A stretch of 36,030 nt of DNA from Stenotrophomonas beteli (GTDB lineage Bacteria > Pseudomonadota > Gammaproteobacteria > Xanthomonadales > Xanthomonadaceae). Positions 7,951-16,761 of the stretch are shown here, one piece after another. Position 1 is the first letter of the stretch. Every line of letters starts with the position of its first letter. The translations under genes were made by a program, and so were the position numbers. The stretch is from assembly GCF_001431665.1 (NCBI RefSeq), contig NZ_LLXV01000063.1:1-36030 (forward strand). The letters are read 5' to 3'. The notes beneath the pieces were generated by a model, which was not told where the DNA came from, did not search any database, and saw nothing but the letters and a program-made list of their open reading frames with translations.

Positions 7951-8883
7951 GTGATGCCCGCCCTGCTGCAGCGACTGTCCCGCCCCGTCACCGCGCCGAT
8001 CCGGCGTTGGGTGCTGGAGGCCTTCCCGCGTGGCCGGAGCGGCATCGATTACGACCATCCGCTGGGCGATCCGGGCTGGTTCGGCCCGGACAGCGTCACC
8101 TGGCGGCTGCACGCCGAGTTCCCCTCGATGCTGGCCGGCGGGTTGTGCGCGCTGATGCTGCAGACTCTGCACCCGCGCGCGCTGGCCGGGGTCTACGACC
8201 ACTCCAATTTCCGCCAGGACCTGGTGGGCCGGCTGCGCCGCACCACCGCGTTCGTCGCCGGCACCAGCTACGCGCCGCGCGCCGAGGTGGAGGCGCTGGT
8301 GAGCAAGGTACGTCGCATCCATGCGCAGATCCGCGGCCAGACCGCGCAGGGCGAGCCGTACGCCGCCGATGACCCGCAGTTGCTGACCTGGGTGCACGTG
8401 ACCGAAGCGTTTGGTTTCCTGCAGGGCTTTCGCCGCTACGGGCGCGAGGTGCCCGAGCACATCGCCGATCGCTACTATGACGAGTATCGCCGCGTGGCCG
8501 AAGCATTGGGTGCGGTCGATGTGCCGCGCAGCGAAGCGGGCGTGGCGGCGTATTTCCGCGCACGGCAAGCAGAGCTGCGCGTGGATGAGCGTTCGCGCGA
8601 AGTGCTGGGGGTGTTGTCCGGCGTGCGCCTGCCGGTACCGGTGCCGGGACTGTCGCGCGAAGTGTTCCTCGGCGCCGGCGCGGCGCTGCTGCCGGACTGG
8701 GCCGATGCCATGCTCGATCGCACGGGCCGCCAGCATGCGCAGGCGGCGGCGTCGGCGAAACTGATGCAGGGCATGGCACCGCTGTTCCGTCGCGCGCTGC
8801 CCGATGGCCTGGCCAGCCGCGCCTGTGCGCGCATGGGCGTGCCGGTGGCCGTGCTGCGCGAGTGGCCCACCGTTCCCAGGTAG
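7951..8883 (+). CDS. MpaB-family (DUF2236) oxygenase-like protein
   Basis: A 310-residue protein of the oxygenase MpaB/rubber oxygenase Lcp-like family (DUF2236). Recognisable parts are the N-terminal GDPGWFGPDSVTWRLHAE, ALMLQTLHPRALAGVYDHS with its conserved histidines, and RTTAFVAGTSY. Characterised relatives include Streptomyces MpaB and latex-clearing protein, some of which bind heme b through histidines in this region; activity here is unknown. Start is GTG 7951 or the next codon ATG 7954; ribosome site weak. The TAG stop is part of the GTAG head of a SMAG element, which therefore begins inside the gene end. Confidence 0.85.
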   Translation: MMPALLQRLSRPVTAPIRRWVLEAFPRGRSGIDYDHPLGDPGWFGPDSVTWRLHAEFPSMLAGGLCALMLQTLHPRALAGVYDHSNFRQDLVGRLRRTTAFVAGTSYAPRAEVEALVSKVRRIHAQIRGQTAQGEPYAADDPQLLTWVHVTEAFGFLQGFRRYGREVPEHIADRYYDEYRRVAEALGAVDVPRSEAGVAAYFRARQAELRVDERSREVLGVLSGVRLPVPVPGLSREVFLGAGAALLPDWADAMLDRTGRQHAQAAASAKLMQGMAPLFRRALPDGLASRACARMGVPVAVLREWPTVPR

Positions 8884-8946
8884 GTGCCAACCTTGGTTGG
8901 CACGCGTTGCGTGATAACGCTTCATCCACGGATGGCGTGGATCTAC
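8880..8946. repeat. SMAG/REP pair in inverted orientation
   Basis: The first unit is GTAG (8880-8883) with stem GTGCCAACC/GGTTGGCAC (8884-8892, 8895-8903). The second, reversed unit is ATCCAC/GTGGAT (8924-8929, 8937-8942) followed by CTAC (8943-8946). The first GTAG contains the TAG stop of the MpaB-family gene. Confidence 0.75.
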
Positions 8947-9009
8947 TGACGCCATGGTTCTGGTGGGTGCCGCCCTGGTTGGCATCCCGAAACGTGCCCC
9001 CGGAAATGA

Positions 9010-9033
9010 AACGGGCGCCTTGCGGCGCCCGTT
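9010..9033 (-). terminator. intrinsic terminator of the M13 peptidase gene
   Basis: A 10-bp GC-rich stem (9010-9019 with 9024-9033, loop TTGC). Read on the minus strand it runs into a T-rich tail (TTTCATTTCC), 10 bases after the peptidase stop codon. Confidence 0.8.
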
Positions 9034-9042
9034 CCGGTTACA

Positions 9043-11154
9043 TCACCACACCTTGACCCGCTTGTCCGGGGCCAGGTACAGCTTCTGGCCTTCCTTCACG
9101 TCGAACGCCGGGTACCAGGCGTCGATGTTGCGCACGGTCAGTGCGCGGAACTGGCCCGGGGCATGCACGTCGGTCAGCAGCGAATTGCGCAGCGCCTGCT
9201 CGCGGCTCTTGCTGCGCCAGGCCTGGGCGAAGCCGAGGAAGAAGCGCTGTTCCGGGCTGAAGCCTTCCAGGGTCTGGCCCGGCTTGCCCTGCAGCGACAG
9301 CTGGTAAGCGTCGTAGGCGGTGCCGAGGCCGGCCACGTCGGCGATGTTCTCACCCAGGGTCAGCTTGCCGTTCACATGAACGCCGGGGAACGGCTCGTAG
9401 CTGCTGAACTGCGCGGCCAGTGCATCACCGGCGGCGTTGAACTGCTTCAGGTCCTCGGCCGTCCACCAGTTGTGCAGCTTGCCGGTCTCGTCGAACAGCG
9501 CGCCGGCGTTGTCGAAGCCGTGGCTGATCTCATGGCCGATCACCGCGCCGATCGCACCGTAGTTCACCGCGTCGTCAGCGGCGCCGTCGAAGAACGGCGG
9601 CTGCAGGATCGCGGCCGGGAACACCAGGCGGTTCTCCAGCGGCACGTTCATCGCGTTGATGGTCTGCGGCAGCATCGCCCACTCACTGTGGTCAACCGGC
9701 TTGCCCAGCTTGGCGATGTTGCGCTGGTACTCGAACAGCTCGGCGCGCTGCGCATTGCCCAGCGGGTCGTCACGGCGGATCTCAAGGCCGCTGTAGTCGC
9801 GCCACTTCTCCGGGTAGCCCATGCCCACGCTCAGGCCAGCGACCTTGGCCTTGGCATGCGCCTTGGTCTGCGGCGACATCCACGACAGCGCGTCGATGCG
9901 CTTGGCAAAGGCGGCGATGATGTTCTTGGCCATCTCATCGGCGCGTTCCTTGGTCTTGGCGTCGAAGTGCTTCTCGACGTAGCGCTTGCCGATGGCCTCG
10001 CCGACCGCATGGTTGGCATCGTCCACCGCGCGCTTCCAACGGTCGCTCTGCTGCGGCGTGCCGCTCAGCGCGGTGCCATGGAAGGCGAAGCGGGCATCGG
10101 CGAACTTCTTCGGCAGGTAGGCGGCGGCACGGTCAAGGGCGTGGAAGGCCAGGTAGTCCTTCCACACCTCCAGCGGCTCGGTGGCGACCAGCTTGGACAG
10201 GCCGGCCACGGCCTTGGGCTGCCACACGATGAAGTCCTGCTGTTCGCCCAGCGCGGCGGCATCGAGGAAGGCGTTCCAGTCCATGCCTGGTGCCTTGGCA
10301 CTGAAGTCGGCCCGGGTCCACGGGTTGGCACCCTTGGTCACGTCGTTGGTTTCTTCCTGGGTGGCGTGCGCCTGCGCGATCCTGGTCTCCAGCGCGAGGA
10401 TGCGCTGTGCCTTGCCAGCCGGGTCGGCGACGCCGGCCAGCTGCAGCATCTGCGCGATGTAGGCCTGGTACTGCTTGCGCAGCTCGGCCATGCGGCCATC
10501 ACCCAGGTAGAAGTCGCGGTCGGGCATGCCCAGGCCGCCCTGCACCAGGTAGGGGGCGGTGCGGTCCGGCTGCAGCATGTCCACCGACACCCACAGGCCG
10601 AACAGGCGGTCGGTGTAGAAGTTGGTGGCGTTGAGCAGGTCGACGTCGGCGCGCATTTCGCCGCCGAGGGTGCGGGCCAGGCCGGCCTTGTCGGCGATCG
10701 CTTCGATCGCCTTCAGCTGCGGCTGCACCGGGGCGATGCCGTGCTGCTCGATGCCGGCTTCGTCCATGTACGCGGCGTAGTAGTCACCGATCAGCTTGTC
10801 GTCACCGCTGGCCTGGGTGTTGCCGGCCGCACCCTCGAGGATGGCGCGGGTGTCGGCCAGGGTCTTTTCGGCGATGACGTTGAAGCTGCCGAAACGCGAA
10901 CGGTCGGCCGGGATCTCGGTGTTCTTCACCCAGGTGCCGTTGGCGAAGCCGAAGAAATCGTCGCCGGCGGCGATGCTGCGGTCCATGCCGCTGGCATCGA
11001 AGCCGAAGCTGCCCAGCATCGGCTTGGCGGCTGCGGGGGCGGCATCGACCGGCGCGGCGGTGCCGGCTGCCGGATCGGCCGGGCGGTCGCAGGCGGCCAG
11101 GGACAGGCTGGCAACGATGGCCAGCGCCAGGGTGGGACGGCGCAGCTTGGACAT
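9043..11154 (-). CDS. M13 family zinc metallopeptidase, lipoprotein (neprilysin/PepO-like)
   Basis: A 703-residue exported endopeptidase. The N-terminus is a lipoprotein signal with lipobox LAAC (Cys at about residue 27), then a short Ala/Pro linker and the M13 N domain (about 60-450). The catalytic domain has HEISH (His541, Glu542, His545) and the third zinc ligand in ENIADVAG (Glu602), with Asp606 completing the active site. INAMNVP is the typical substrate-binding segment and the C-terminus RVKVW is conserved. It probably cleaves small peptides in the periplasm. GAGAAG precedes ATG 11154, so the extension to 11241 is unlikely. The gene is monocistronic with a terminator at 9010. Confidence 0.93.
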   Translation of the reverse strand: MSKLRRPTLALAIVASLSLAACDRPADPAAGTAAPVDAAPAAAKPMLGSFGFDASGMDRSIAAGDDFFGFANGTWVKNTEIPADRSRFGSFNVIAEKTLADTRAILEGAAGNTQASGDDKLIGDYYAAYMDEAGIEQHGIAPVQPQLKAIEAIADKAGLARTLGGEMRADVDLLNATNFYTDRLFGLWVSVDMLQPDRTAPYLVQGGLGMPDRDFYLGDGRMAELRKQYQAYIAQMLQLAGVADPAGKAQRILALETRIAQAHATQEETNDVTKGANPWTRADFSAKAPGMDWNAFLDAAALGEQQDFIVWQPKAVAGLSKLVATEPLEVWKDYLAFHALDRAAAYLPKKFADARFAFHGTALSGTPQQSDRWKRAVDDANHAVGEAIGKRYVEKHFDAKTKERADEMAKNIIAAFAKRIDALSWMSPQTKAHAKAKVAGLSVGMGYPEKWRDYSGLEIRRDDPLGNAQRAELFEYQRNIAKLGKPVDHSEWAMLPQTINAMNVPLENRLVFPAAILQPPFFDGAADDAVNYGAIGAVIGHEISHGFDNAGALFDETGKLHNWWTAEDLKQFNAAGDALAAQFSSYEPFPGVHVNGKLTLGENIADVAGLGTAYDAYQLSLQGKPGQTLEGFSPEQRFFLGFAQAWRSKSREQALRNSLLTDVHAPGQFRALTVRNIDAWYPAFDVKEGQKLYLAPDKRVKVW

Positions 11155-11442
11155 GGACTTCTCTTGCAGCGGGAAAACACCAAGTCTAATCCGCTGCGGG
11201 GCGGCTGGCCGCTCCCACGCGCCCGCTGTGCTGTGCAGCATCTGGCTGAACGCGCGGGCGTGACCTTCACGCCGTCATCGGGGTGGTGCATGCTGGCCGC
11301 TGGCGCCCTGCGCGGACACGGGGAGGTGACCATGCGGGGCAGGGTCAGGCGTCAAGAATGGCGTCCGCCGGCCGTTGAGGTCGGGGATGTGGAGGATTCG
11401 TTCGCGCATGAAGCCAGCCGACGGCACAAGGACACCCAACCG

Positions 11443-14394
11443 ATGCCCGCGTTGAAACGGGCGTTGGCCCGACCCCTGCGCGCCATCACCTGGGGCGGCG
11501 TGCTGCTGGGGGTGCTGCTGGTGGCCGGGTTGACCACGATGCTGGTCAACGACCACCACCGCCGCCTGGAAGCCGCACAGCGGCAGAGCCGTGCGCTGGC
11601 GGTGGGCAGCGAACGCCTGCTGGCGCTGGAACTGCGCAATCTGGAGCGGGCGATGATCGGCATTGCCGGCGATGCGAGCGAGCTGTTCCGCAGCGTGCCG
11701 GCGCAGGCACCGGCCTTGCTCGATGCCGCCATCGGCGGTGTGCTGCGTCGCCACGCCGAGCTGCACAGCATCGTGGTGCTCGACCGCCATGGGCGTGCAC
11801 TGACCGCCGGCAGCGGCGACCTGCAGCTGCCGCTGTGGACCGACCCGCAGCGACGCGGCCAGGGCAGCGCGTTGTACATCGGCCCACCATTGCGGGCCAG
11901 CGACGGCGGCTGGGTGGTGCCGCTGGCGTTGCCGATGAGCGGTGAGCGCTGGCTGCTGGCGCGGCTGCGCTGTGCCGAACTGCAGCGCATTGCCGGTGGA
12001 CTGGATGTGGGCCCGAACGGGCTGGTCTCGATCAGCGACGCCGAAGGCTACATGCTGGCGCGTGTGCCTGATCCGCATGGCACGGTGGGCCGCCGTTACG
12101 ATCTTCCGCGGCGTGACCTGCTGGGCCAGCAGGCCGTGGTCGAACTGGGCAGCCTGGCCGGCGTGGTGGATGGCGTGCCGCGCATCACCACGATCAGCAC
12201 GCTCGACCGCAGCCCGCTGGCGGTGCAGGTGGGGTTGGCCGACGAAGACGTGCTGGCGCCGTGGTGGCCCTACCTGCAGGCGTCGGTGGCGATCGTGCTG
12301 GCCTACGTGCTGGTGTTGCTGGTGCTGCTGTACGCGGTACGCCGCACCACGCGCCGGCAGCAGTCGATGGCCGAGGAACTGAAAGCGGGCCATGCCGAGC
12401 TGCGACTTGCCCATCAGGTCGGACGGGTCTGCACCTGGTACGTGGACGAAGACGCGGCATTGCTGCGCTGGTCGCCGTTGGCGCGCGAGATCTTCGGGGT
12501 GCAGACCGACGCGCTGCCGGTGGCGGACTTCTTCGCGCGCGTGCACCGCGATGACGCCGCGCGCCTGCAGCAGGCGTTCGACCAGGCCTTCGCCGGTGGT
12601 GCGGTGCTGGATGAGGTATTCCGCCTGGTGCTGCCCGGAGGCGACGTGCGCTGGGTGGGTGCGCGCGGCCAGCGCGTGGAAGTGGCCGACAGCGAGCGGC
12701 GCATGATCGGTGCGCTGACCGACCTGAGCGAGCGCTACCAGGCGCGAGCACAGATGAGCGAGGTCGAACGCCGCTTCCGCCTGTTGTTCGACCGCAATCC
12801 GGCGCCGTTCTGGGTATTCGATCCGGACACGCTGCGCTTCATCGAAGTCAACGACGCTGCGGTGCGGCAGTACGGCTACAGCCGCGAGGAATTCCTGGCG
12901 ATGAGCATCCTCGACATCCGCCCGCGCGAAGGCTGGGACGAGGTGAAGGGCGCCATTGCCAGGGCCCGCGTCGGCGAACTGCAGGACGCGACGGTGCGCC
13001 TGCATCGGCGCAAGGACGGCAGCGTATTCGAAGTGCGCGCGCACCTGTCCAAGCTCGATTTCGATGGCCAGCCGGCCTGTCTGGTGCTGGCCGAGGACGT
13101 AAGCGAACGCCTGGCCTACGAACGTGACCTGGCCTACCAGGCGCGTCACAACCCGGCCACCGGCCTGCTCAACGTGCGCGCGCTGACCGGGCAGCTGGAT
13201 GAGCACGACGTTGGCTACACCATAGCCTTCGTGCAGCTGCGCGGCCTGCAGCTGGTGGCCGACACCCTGGGTCGCGAGATCGGCGATGCCGTGTTGCAGT
13301 CGATGGCGACCCGGCTGGGTGGGCTGGGCGCCCGCTGCGGCACGCTGGCGTTCCAGCCGGCCGAAGACTTCGTGTTGGCCATCGGCGCCGAGCACGACAC
13401 CCAGCGTGTGCTCGACGACCTGCTGCAGATCGTGTCGGCACCGATGCGCGGCAAGGACTCGCTGCACCAGTTCGAGCCGCGCGTGGGCGTGGCCGTGCAT
13501 GTGGCCGGTGATGGCCACAACGCCGAACAGGTGATCGGCATGGCCGCACAGGCGGCGCATGCGGCGCGCGCCGAGGGTAACGTGGTGGTGTGGTTCGATG
13601 CTGCGGTGACCACGCGGTTGGCCGACCGCCTGCGCCTGGCCGGACGTATCCATGCGGCCATCGACAACGAGTTCCAGCTGTATTTCCAGCCGATCCGGCA
13701 TGCCGGTGACGGCAGCCCGGCGGCGCTGGAGGCGCTGCTGCGCTGGCCGCAGGCCGACGGCAGCTTCATCCCGCCCAATGAGTTCATCCCGTTGTGCGAG
13801 GACACCGGCCTGATCCTGGCCCTGGGCCGCTGGGTGATCCGCGCGGCGGCCAAGGCGCAGCGGCGGCTGGTCGAGGCCGGTTGGGGCGAGCTGCCGATCG
13901 CGGTCAATGTCTCGGCCGTGCAGTTCTTCAACAGCGATCTGGTGGCCGAGTTCACCCACGCCCAGCAGGAGTTCGGCCTGGCCCGCGGCGCGCTGCACGT
14001 GGAGCTGACCGAGAGCAGCCTGATGCGCAAGCCGGCGCAGGCGATGCAGACCATGCAGCGCCTGCACGAGCAGGGCATCAGCGTGTCGCTGGATGATTTC
14101 GGCACCGGCTATTCCAGCATGTCCTACCTGCAGCACCTGCCGCTGGACATCCTGAAGATCGACCGCAGTTTCGTCGCCGACGTGGAAACCAATCCGCGCA
14201 ATGCCTCGATCTGCCGCGCGCTGCTGTCGCTGGGCCACAGCATGGGGCTGACCATCATCGCCGAGGGAGTGGAGACGCCCGGGCAGCTGGACTGGCTGGC
14301 CGCGCACGGCTGCGACCAGGTGCAGGGCTACCTGCTGGGACGCCCGGCGCCGCTGGAACGGATCATCGACGCGTTGGATGAAGTCCCCGCATGA
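11443..14394 (+). CDS. membrane PAS-GGDEF(degenerate)-EAL protein, probable c-di-GMP phosphodiesterase
   Basis: A 983-residue sensor enzyme. A membrane helix (about 17-36), a periplasmic sensory region (about 37-275, Cache-like by position) and a second helix (278-298) precede two PAS domains (about 320-430 and 435-550). The GGDEF-like domain (about 565-720) has PAEDF (residues 639-643) where the GGDEF signature should be, so no cyclase activity is expected. The EAL domain (about 735-983) keeps E763-A-L, LTESS, DDFGTGYSS, IDRSF and AEGVET, so phosphodiesterase activity is expected. ATG 11332 has a stronger ribosome site, but the 37 extra codons include rare AGG and CGA and look non-coding; hence 11443. 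The 288 bases upstream (11155-11442) hold only a 6-bp hairpin at 11258-11272. Confidence 0.9.
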   Translation: MPALKRALARPLRAITWGGVLLGVLLVAGLTTMLVNDHHRRLEAAQRQSRALAVGSERLLALELRNLERAMIGIAGDASELFRSVPAQAPALLDAAIGGVLRRHAELHSIVVLDRHGRALTAGSGDLQLPLWTDPQRRGQGSALYIGPPLRASDGGWVVPLALPMSGERWLLARLRCAELQRIAGGLDVGPNGLVSISDAEGYMLARVPDPHGTVGRRYDLPRRDLLGQQAVVELGSLAGVVDGVPRITTISTLDRSPLAVQVGLADEDVLAPWWPYLQASVAIVLAYVLVLLVLLYAVRRTTRRQQSMAEELKAGHAELRLAHQVGRVCTWYVDEDAALLRWSPLAREIFGVQTDALPVADFFARVHRDDAARLQQAFDQAFAGGAVLDEVFRLVLPGGDVRWVGARGQRVEVADSERRMIGALTDLSERYQARAQMSEVERRFRLLFDRNPAPFWVFDPDTLRFIEVNDAAVRQYGYSREEFLAMSILDIRPREGWDEVKGAIARARVGELQDATVRLHRRKDGSVFEVRAHLSKLDFDGQPACLVLAEDVSERLAYERDLAYQARHNPATGLLNVRALTGQLDEHDVGYTIAFVQLRGLQLVADTLGREIGDAVLQSMATRLGGLGARCGTLAFQPAEDFVLAIGAEHDTQRVLDDLLQIVSAPMRGKDSLHQFEPRVGVAVHVAGDGHNAEQVIGMAAQAAHAARAEGNVVVWFDAAVTTRLADRLRLAGRIHAAIDNEFQLYFQPIRHAGDGSPAALEALLRWPQADGSFIPPNEFIPLCEDTGLILALGRWVIRAAAKAQRRLVEAGWGELPIAVNVSAVQFFNSDLVAEFTHAQQEFGLARGALHVELTESSLMRKPAQAMQTMQRLHEQGISVSLDDFGTGYSSMSYLQHLPLDILKIDRSFVADVETNPRNASICRALLSLGHSMGLTIIAEGVETPGQLDWLAAHGCDQVQGYLLGRPAPLERIIDALDEVPA

Positions 14395-14397
14395 GTG

Positions 14398-14420
14398 GTA
14401 GCGGCGGCCGCTGGCCGGCA
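14398..14420 (+). repeat. SMAG/REP element between convergent genes
   Basis: GTAG (14398-14401) plus an imperfect hairpin whose inner five pairs (CGGCC/GGCCG around loop GCT) are intact. It matches the copy at 4765-4787 at 20 of 23 positions. A CTAC at 14434-14437 covers the lysR stop codon, but no clear second stem goes with it. Confidence 0.6.
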
Positions 14421-14433
14421 AGCGCGGACTCGG

Positions 14434-15315
14434 CTACACCCCGCTTTCCACCAGGTGGTCAATGAAACTGCGCACCTTCGGTGCGAGGTGGCTGCGGCTG
14501 GCATAGACCGCGAAGATGCCGATCGGCGCCGCTTCCCATTCGGTCAGGATGCGCACCAGCCGGCCATCGGCCAGAGCGTCGTGCAGCAGGAAATCCGGTT
14601 GCAGGATCACGCCCATGCCGGCAATTGCCGCTTCGCGCAGCACATCGCCGTTGTTGGCGTGCAGCAGGCTGTGCACCGCCACTTTCACTTCGCCGCCTGG
14701 GCCCTGCAGTGGCCAGTGATCGCCGGCCGACCAGTAGCTGTAGCCCAGGCAGGCATGCGCTTGCAGGTCGTGCGGGACCTGAGGGGTACCGCGTGCGGCC
14801 AGGTACGACGGTGCGGCACACAGGCTCACCCGCGATTCGCCCAGGCGGCGCGCGATCAGCGCCGGGCTCGGCTGGCGGGTGATGCGGATGGCCACGTCGT
14901 AACCTTCCTCGACCATGTCCACCAGCCGGTCGGACAGAGCCAGATCCAGCTCGACCTGCGGGAAGCGCTGGCGGTAGCTGGCCAGCAACGGCCCGAGGCG
15001 GGCGATGCCCCAGCTGACCGGTGCGTTGATCCGCAACGTGCCGGAAGGCTCCAGTGCCTGCGCGCCGATGCTGGCCTCCAGCGCGTCGAACTCGGCCAGC
15101 AGGCGCACGCACTGGGCGTAGTAGGCGGCGCCGGCACTGGTTGGACTGACCCGGCGCGTGGTGCGGTGGAGCAGGCGGGTGGACAGGCGCTTTTCGAGCG
15201 CGGCCACCTGGCGGGTGACGCCGGCCGTGGACAGGTCCAGGGCCTGTGCGGCGGCGCTGAAGCCGTTGCGCTCGACCACCGCCACGAATACGCGCATCGC
15301 CTCAAGGGTGTCCAT
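14434..15315 (-). CDS. LysR family transcriptional regulator
   Basis: A 293-residue regulator. The winged helix-turn-helix lies at residues 1-60 (MDTLEAMRVFVAVVERNGFS; AGVTRQVAALEKRLSTRLLHRTTR). The effector-binding domain (about 90-290) has SGTLRINAPVSWG and FPQVELDLALSDRLVDMVEEGYDVAIR, placing it near the CrgA/DmlR/AaeR-like branch. It is divergent from the DoxX-dioxygenase pair, the usual LysR arrangement, and nested dyads lie in the shared promoter region (15318-15377). It probably represses itself and activates the divergent pair in response to an aromatic or quinone-type compound; the effector is inferred only from context. Confidence 0.92.
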   Translation of the reverse strand: MDTLEAMRVFVAVVERNGFSAAAQALDLSTAGVTRQVAALEKRLSTRLLHRTTRRVSPTSAGAAYYAQCVRLLAEFDALEASIGAQALEPSGTLRINAPVSWGIARLGPLLASYRQRFPQVELDLALSDRLVDMVEEGYDVAIRITRQPSPALIARRLGESRVSLCAAPSYLAARGTPQVPHDLQAHACLGYSYWSAGDHWPLQGPGGEVKVAVHSLLHANNGDVLREAAIAGMGVILQPDFLLHDALADGRLVRILTEWEAAPIGIFAVYASRSHLAPKVRSFIDHLVESGV

Positions 15316-15317
15316 TG

Positions 15318-15377
15318 TTGCGTCTTTTGAAATAAATGCGGTCAGAAGATCGTATTTATCGCTCCGTGAAGACGCAA
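15318..15377. promoter_or_regulatory. nested inverted repeats, candidate LysR operator
   Basis: The outer dyad is TTGCGTCTT (15318-15326) with AAGACGCAA (15369-15377), an exact 9-bp match. The inner dyad is ATAAATGCG (15332-15340) with CGTATTTAT (15351-15359), one mismatch, spaced by 10. The inner AT-rich dyad fits the LysR T-N11-A style. Together they fill most of the 96-base gap between lysR and the DoxX gene, and the outer left arm begins 3 bases from the lysR start codon. Confidence 0.6.
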
Positions 15378-15411
15378 TAACCTGTGCGTGTTCCCACCGA
15401 GGTGCTTGCCC

Positions 15412-15822
15412 ATGCCCACCACGACCGCTCCTGTTTCTTCGCTGGCCCCGTATGGCGCCACCCTGCTGCGCCTGGCCCTGGGTGTGCTGTTCCTGGCCCA
15501 TGCGCTGACCAAGCTGCTGGTGTTCACCCCGGCGGGCACCGCGGCATTCTTCGAATCGCTGGGCCTGCCCGGCGTACTCGGCTACCTGACCATCGGCGTG
15601 GAGCTGGCCATCACCGCCGCGCTGCTGCTGGGCATCTATGCGCGCTGGGTCGGCCTGGCCGGTGTGCCGCTGCTGCTGGGCACCATCGTCACCGTGCACG
15701 GCGCCAATGGCTTCGGCTTCGCCAATGCCGGCGGCGGCTGGGAATACCCGGCGTTCTGGGCACTGGCGCTGGTGGTGCTGTTCCTGGTCGGCGACGGCAA
15801 GTGGACCCTGCGTTCGCGCTGA
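15412..15822 (+). CDS. DoxX family membrane protein
   Basis: A 136-residue integral membrane protein with four predicted helices. It has the family pattern LLRLALGVLFLAHALTK in helix 1 and GYLTIGVELAITAALLLGIYARWVGL in helices 2-3. The conserved end ANAGGGWEYPAFWALALVVLFLVGDGKWTL is typical of DoxX proteins. Family members are linked to quinone, thiosulfate or redox metabolism, with no single activity. ATG 15412 is preferred, with GAGG nine bases upstream; a GTG at 15388 is possible. The dioxygenase gene follows after 31 bases, so the two form an operon controlled by the divergent LysR protein. Confidence 0.88.
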   Translation: MPTTTAPVSSLAPYGATLLRLALGVLFLAHALTKLLVFTPAGTAAFFESLGLPGVLGYLTIGVELAITAALLLGIYARWVGLAGVPLLLGTIVTVHGANGFGFANAGGGWEYPAFWALALVVLFLVGDGKWTLRSR

Positions 15823-15853
15823 TCGCCGCCTGATCCTGCAACTGGAGAATTCC

Positions 15854-16642
15854 ATGTCCCGTCTGCCTTCGCTGTACATCTCGCATGGTTCGCCGATGAC
15901 CGCCCTGCACCCGGGCCAGGTCGGCGTGCGCCTGGCCGAGCTGGCGCAGGATCTGCCGACGCCGCGTGCCATCGTGATGGCGTCGGCGCATTGGCTGGGC
16001 CGGCAGCCGCGGGTCGGCGCGCATCCGCAGCCGCCGACCATCCACGATTTCGGCGGCTTCCCGCGCGCGCTGTTCGAACTGCAATACCCGGCGCCCGGTG
16101 ATCCGGCGCTGGCCGAAGAGGTGGCCGGCCGCATCGCCGCCGCCGGCCTGCCAGTGGCCATCGACCCGCAGCGTGGCCTGGACCATGGTGCGTGGGTGCC
16201 GCTGCGGCTGCTGCGCCCGCAGGGTGATATCCCGGTGGTGCCAGTGTCGATCCAGCCGCTGCTTGGCCCCGAGCACCAGTTCGCGCTGGGCCGCGCGTTG
16301 GCGCCACTACGCGAGCAGGGCGTGCTGCTGGTCGGCTCGGGCAGCATCACCCACAACCTGCACGACTGGGGTGACTACCAGGACGGCAAGGAAGCGCCGT
16401 ACGTGCGGCCCTTCATCGAATGGGTGGAGCAGCGCCTGGCCGCCGATGACCGCCAGGCCCTCTTCGACTATCGCCGGCAGGCGCCGTTCGCCGAACGCGC
16501 GCATCCGACCGACGAGCACCTGCTGCCGCTGTTCTTCGCGATGGGCGCGGCGGGCGAGGGCGGCTTCGGTGCGCGCCGCATCGACGCCGGCATCGATGCC
16601 GGCTTCCTGGCCATGGACCTGTACCGCTTCGACGGGGCATGA
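15854..16642 (+). CDS. LigB/DODA-type extradiol ring-cleavage dioxygenase (YgiD-like)
   Basis: A 262-residue class III extradiol dioxygenase resembling E. coli YgiD and plant DOPA dioxygenase. Metal-site histidines are seen in YISHGSPM, ASAHWLG, GLDHGAWVPL and GSITHNLHD, with FDYRRQAPFAERAHPTDEHLLPLF as the C-terminal signature. Family members open catecholic rings, for instance L-DOPA 4,5-cleavage; some act on quinone-related or other catechols. The start has GGAG eight bases upstream. It is the second gene of the LysR-controlled pair with DoxX, which suggests handling of a catechol or quinone stressor. The physiological substrate is not shown by the sequence. Confidence 0.9.
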   Translation: MSRLPSLYISHGSPMTALHPGQVGVRLAELAQDLPTPRAIVMASAHWLGRQPRVGAHPQPPTIHDFGGFPRALFELQYPAPGDPALAEEVAGRIAAAGLPVAIDPQRGLDHGAWVPLRLLRPQGDIPVVPVSIQPLLGPEHQFALGRALAPLREQGVLLVGSGSITHNLHDWGDYQDGKEAPYVRPFIEWVEQRLAADDRQALFDYRRQAPFAERAHPTDEHLLPLFFAMGAAGEGGFGARRIDAGIDAGFLAMDLYRFDGA

Positions 16643-16761
16643 GCCGGGGCTGACGCATGGCCGCTCCCTTTGTCGCGGGTGCGGCCGCGTGTGGTAGTTT
16701 TTCCCGGGTTTCCGGCGCTGGCCTTCGAGCCTCTCCCCGCGCGCCGCTTCCTGGAAGAAGC

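Noticed and set aside
9163..11442. Long upstream extension of the EAL protein frame, antisense to the M13 peptidase gene
   Set aside because: The opposite strand has a complete M13 peptidase with lipoprotein signal and all catalytic motifs; the extension has no recognisable domain.
11275..14421. 1048-codon frame antisense to the EAL protein
   Set aside because: Gln/His/Arg-rich composition typical of reverse-complement reading of GC-rich coding sequence; the sense frame has clear PAS and EAL motifs.
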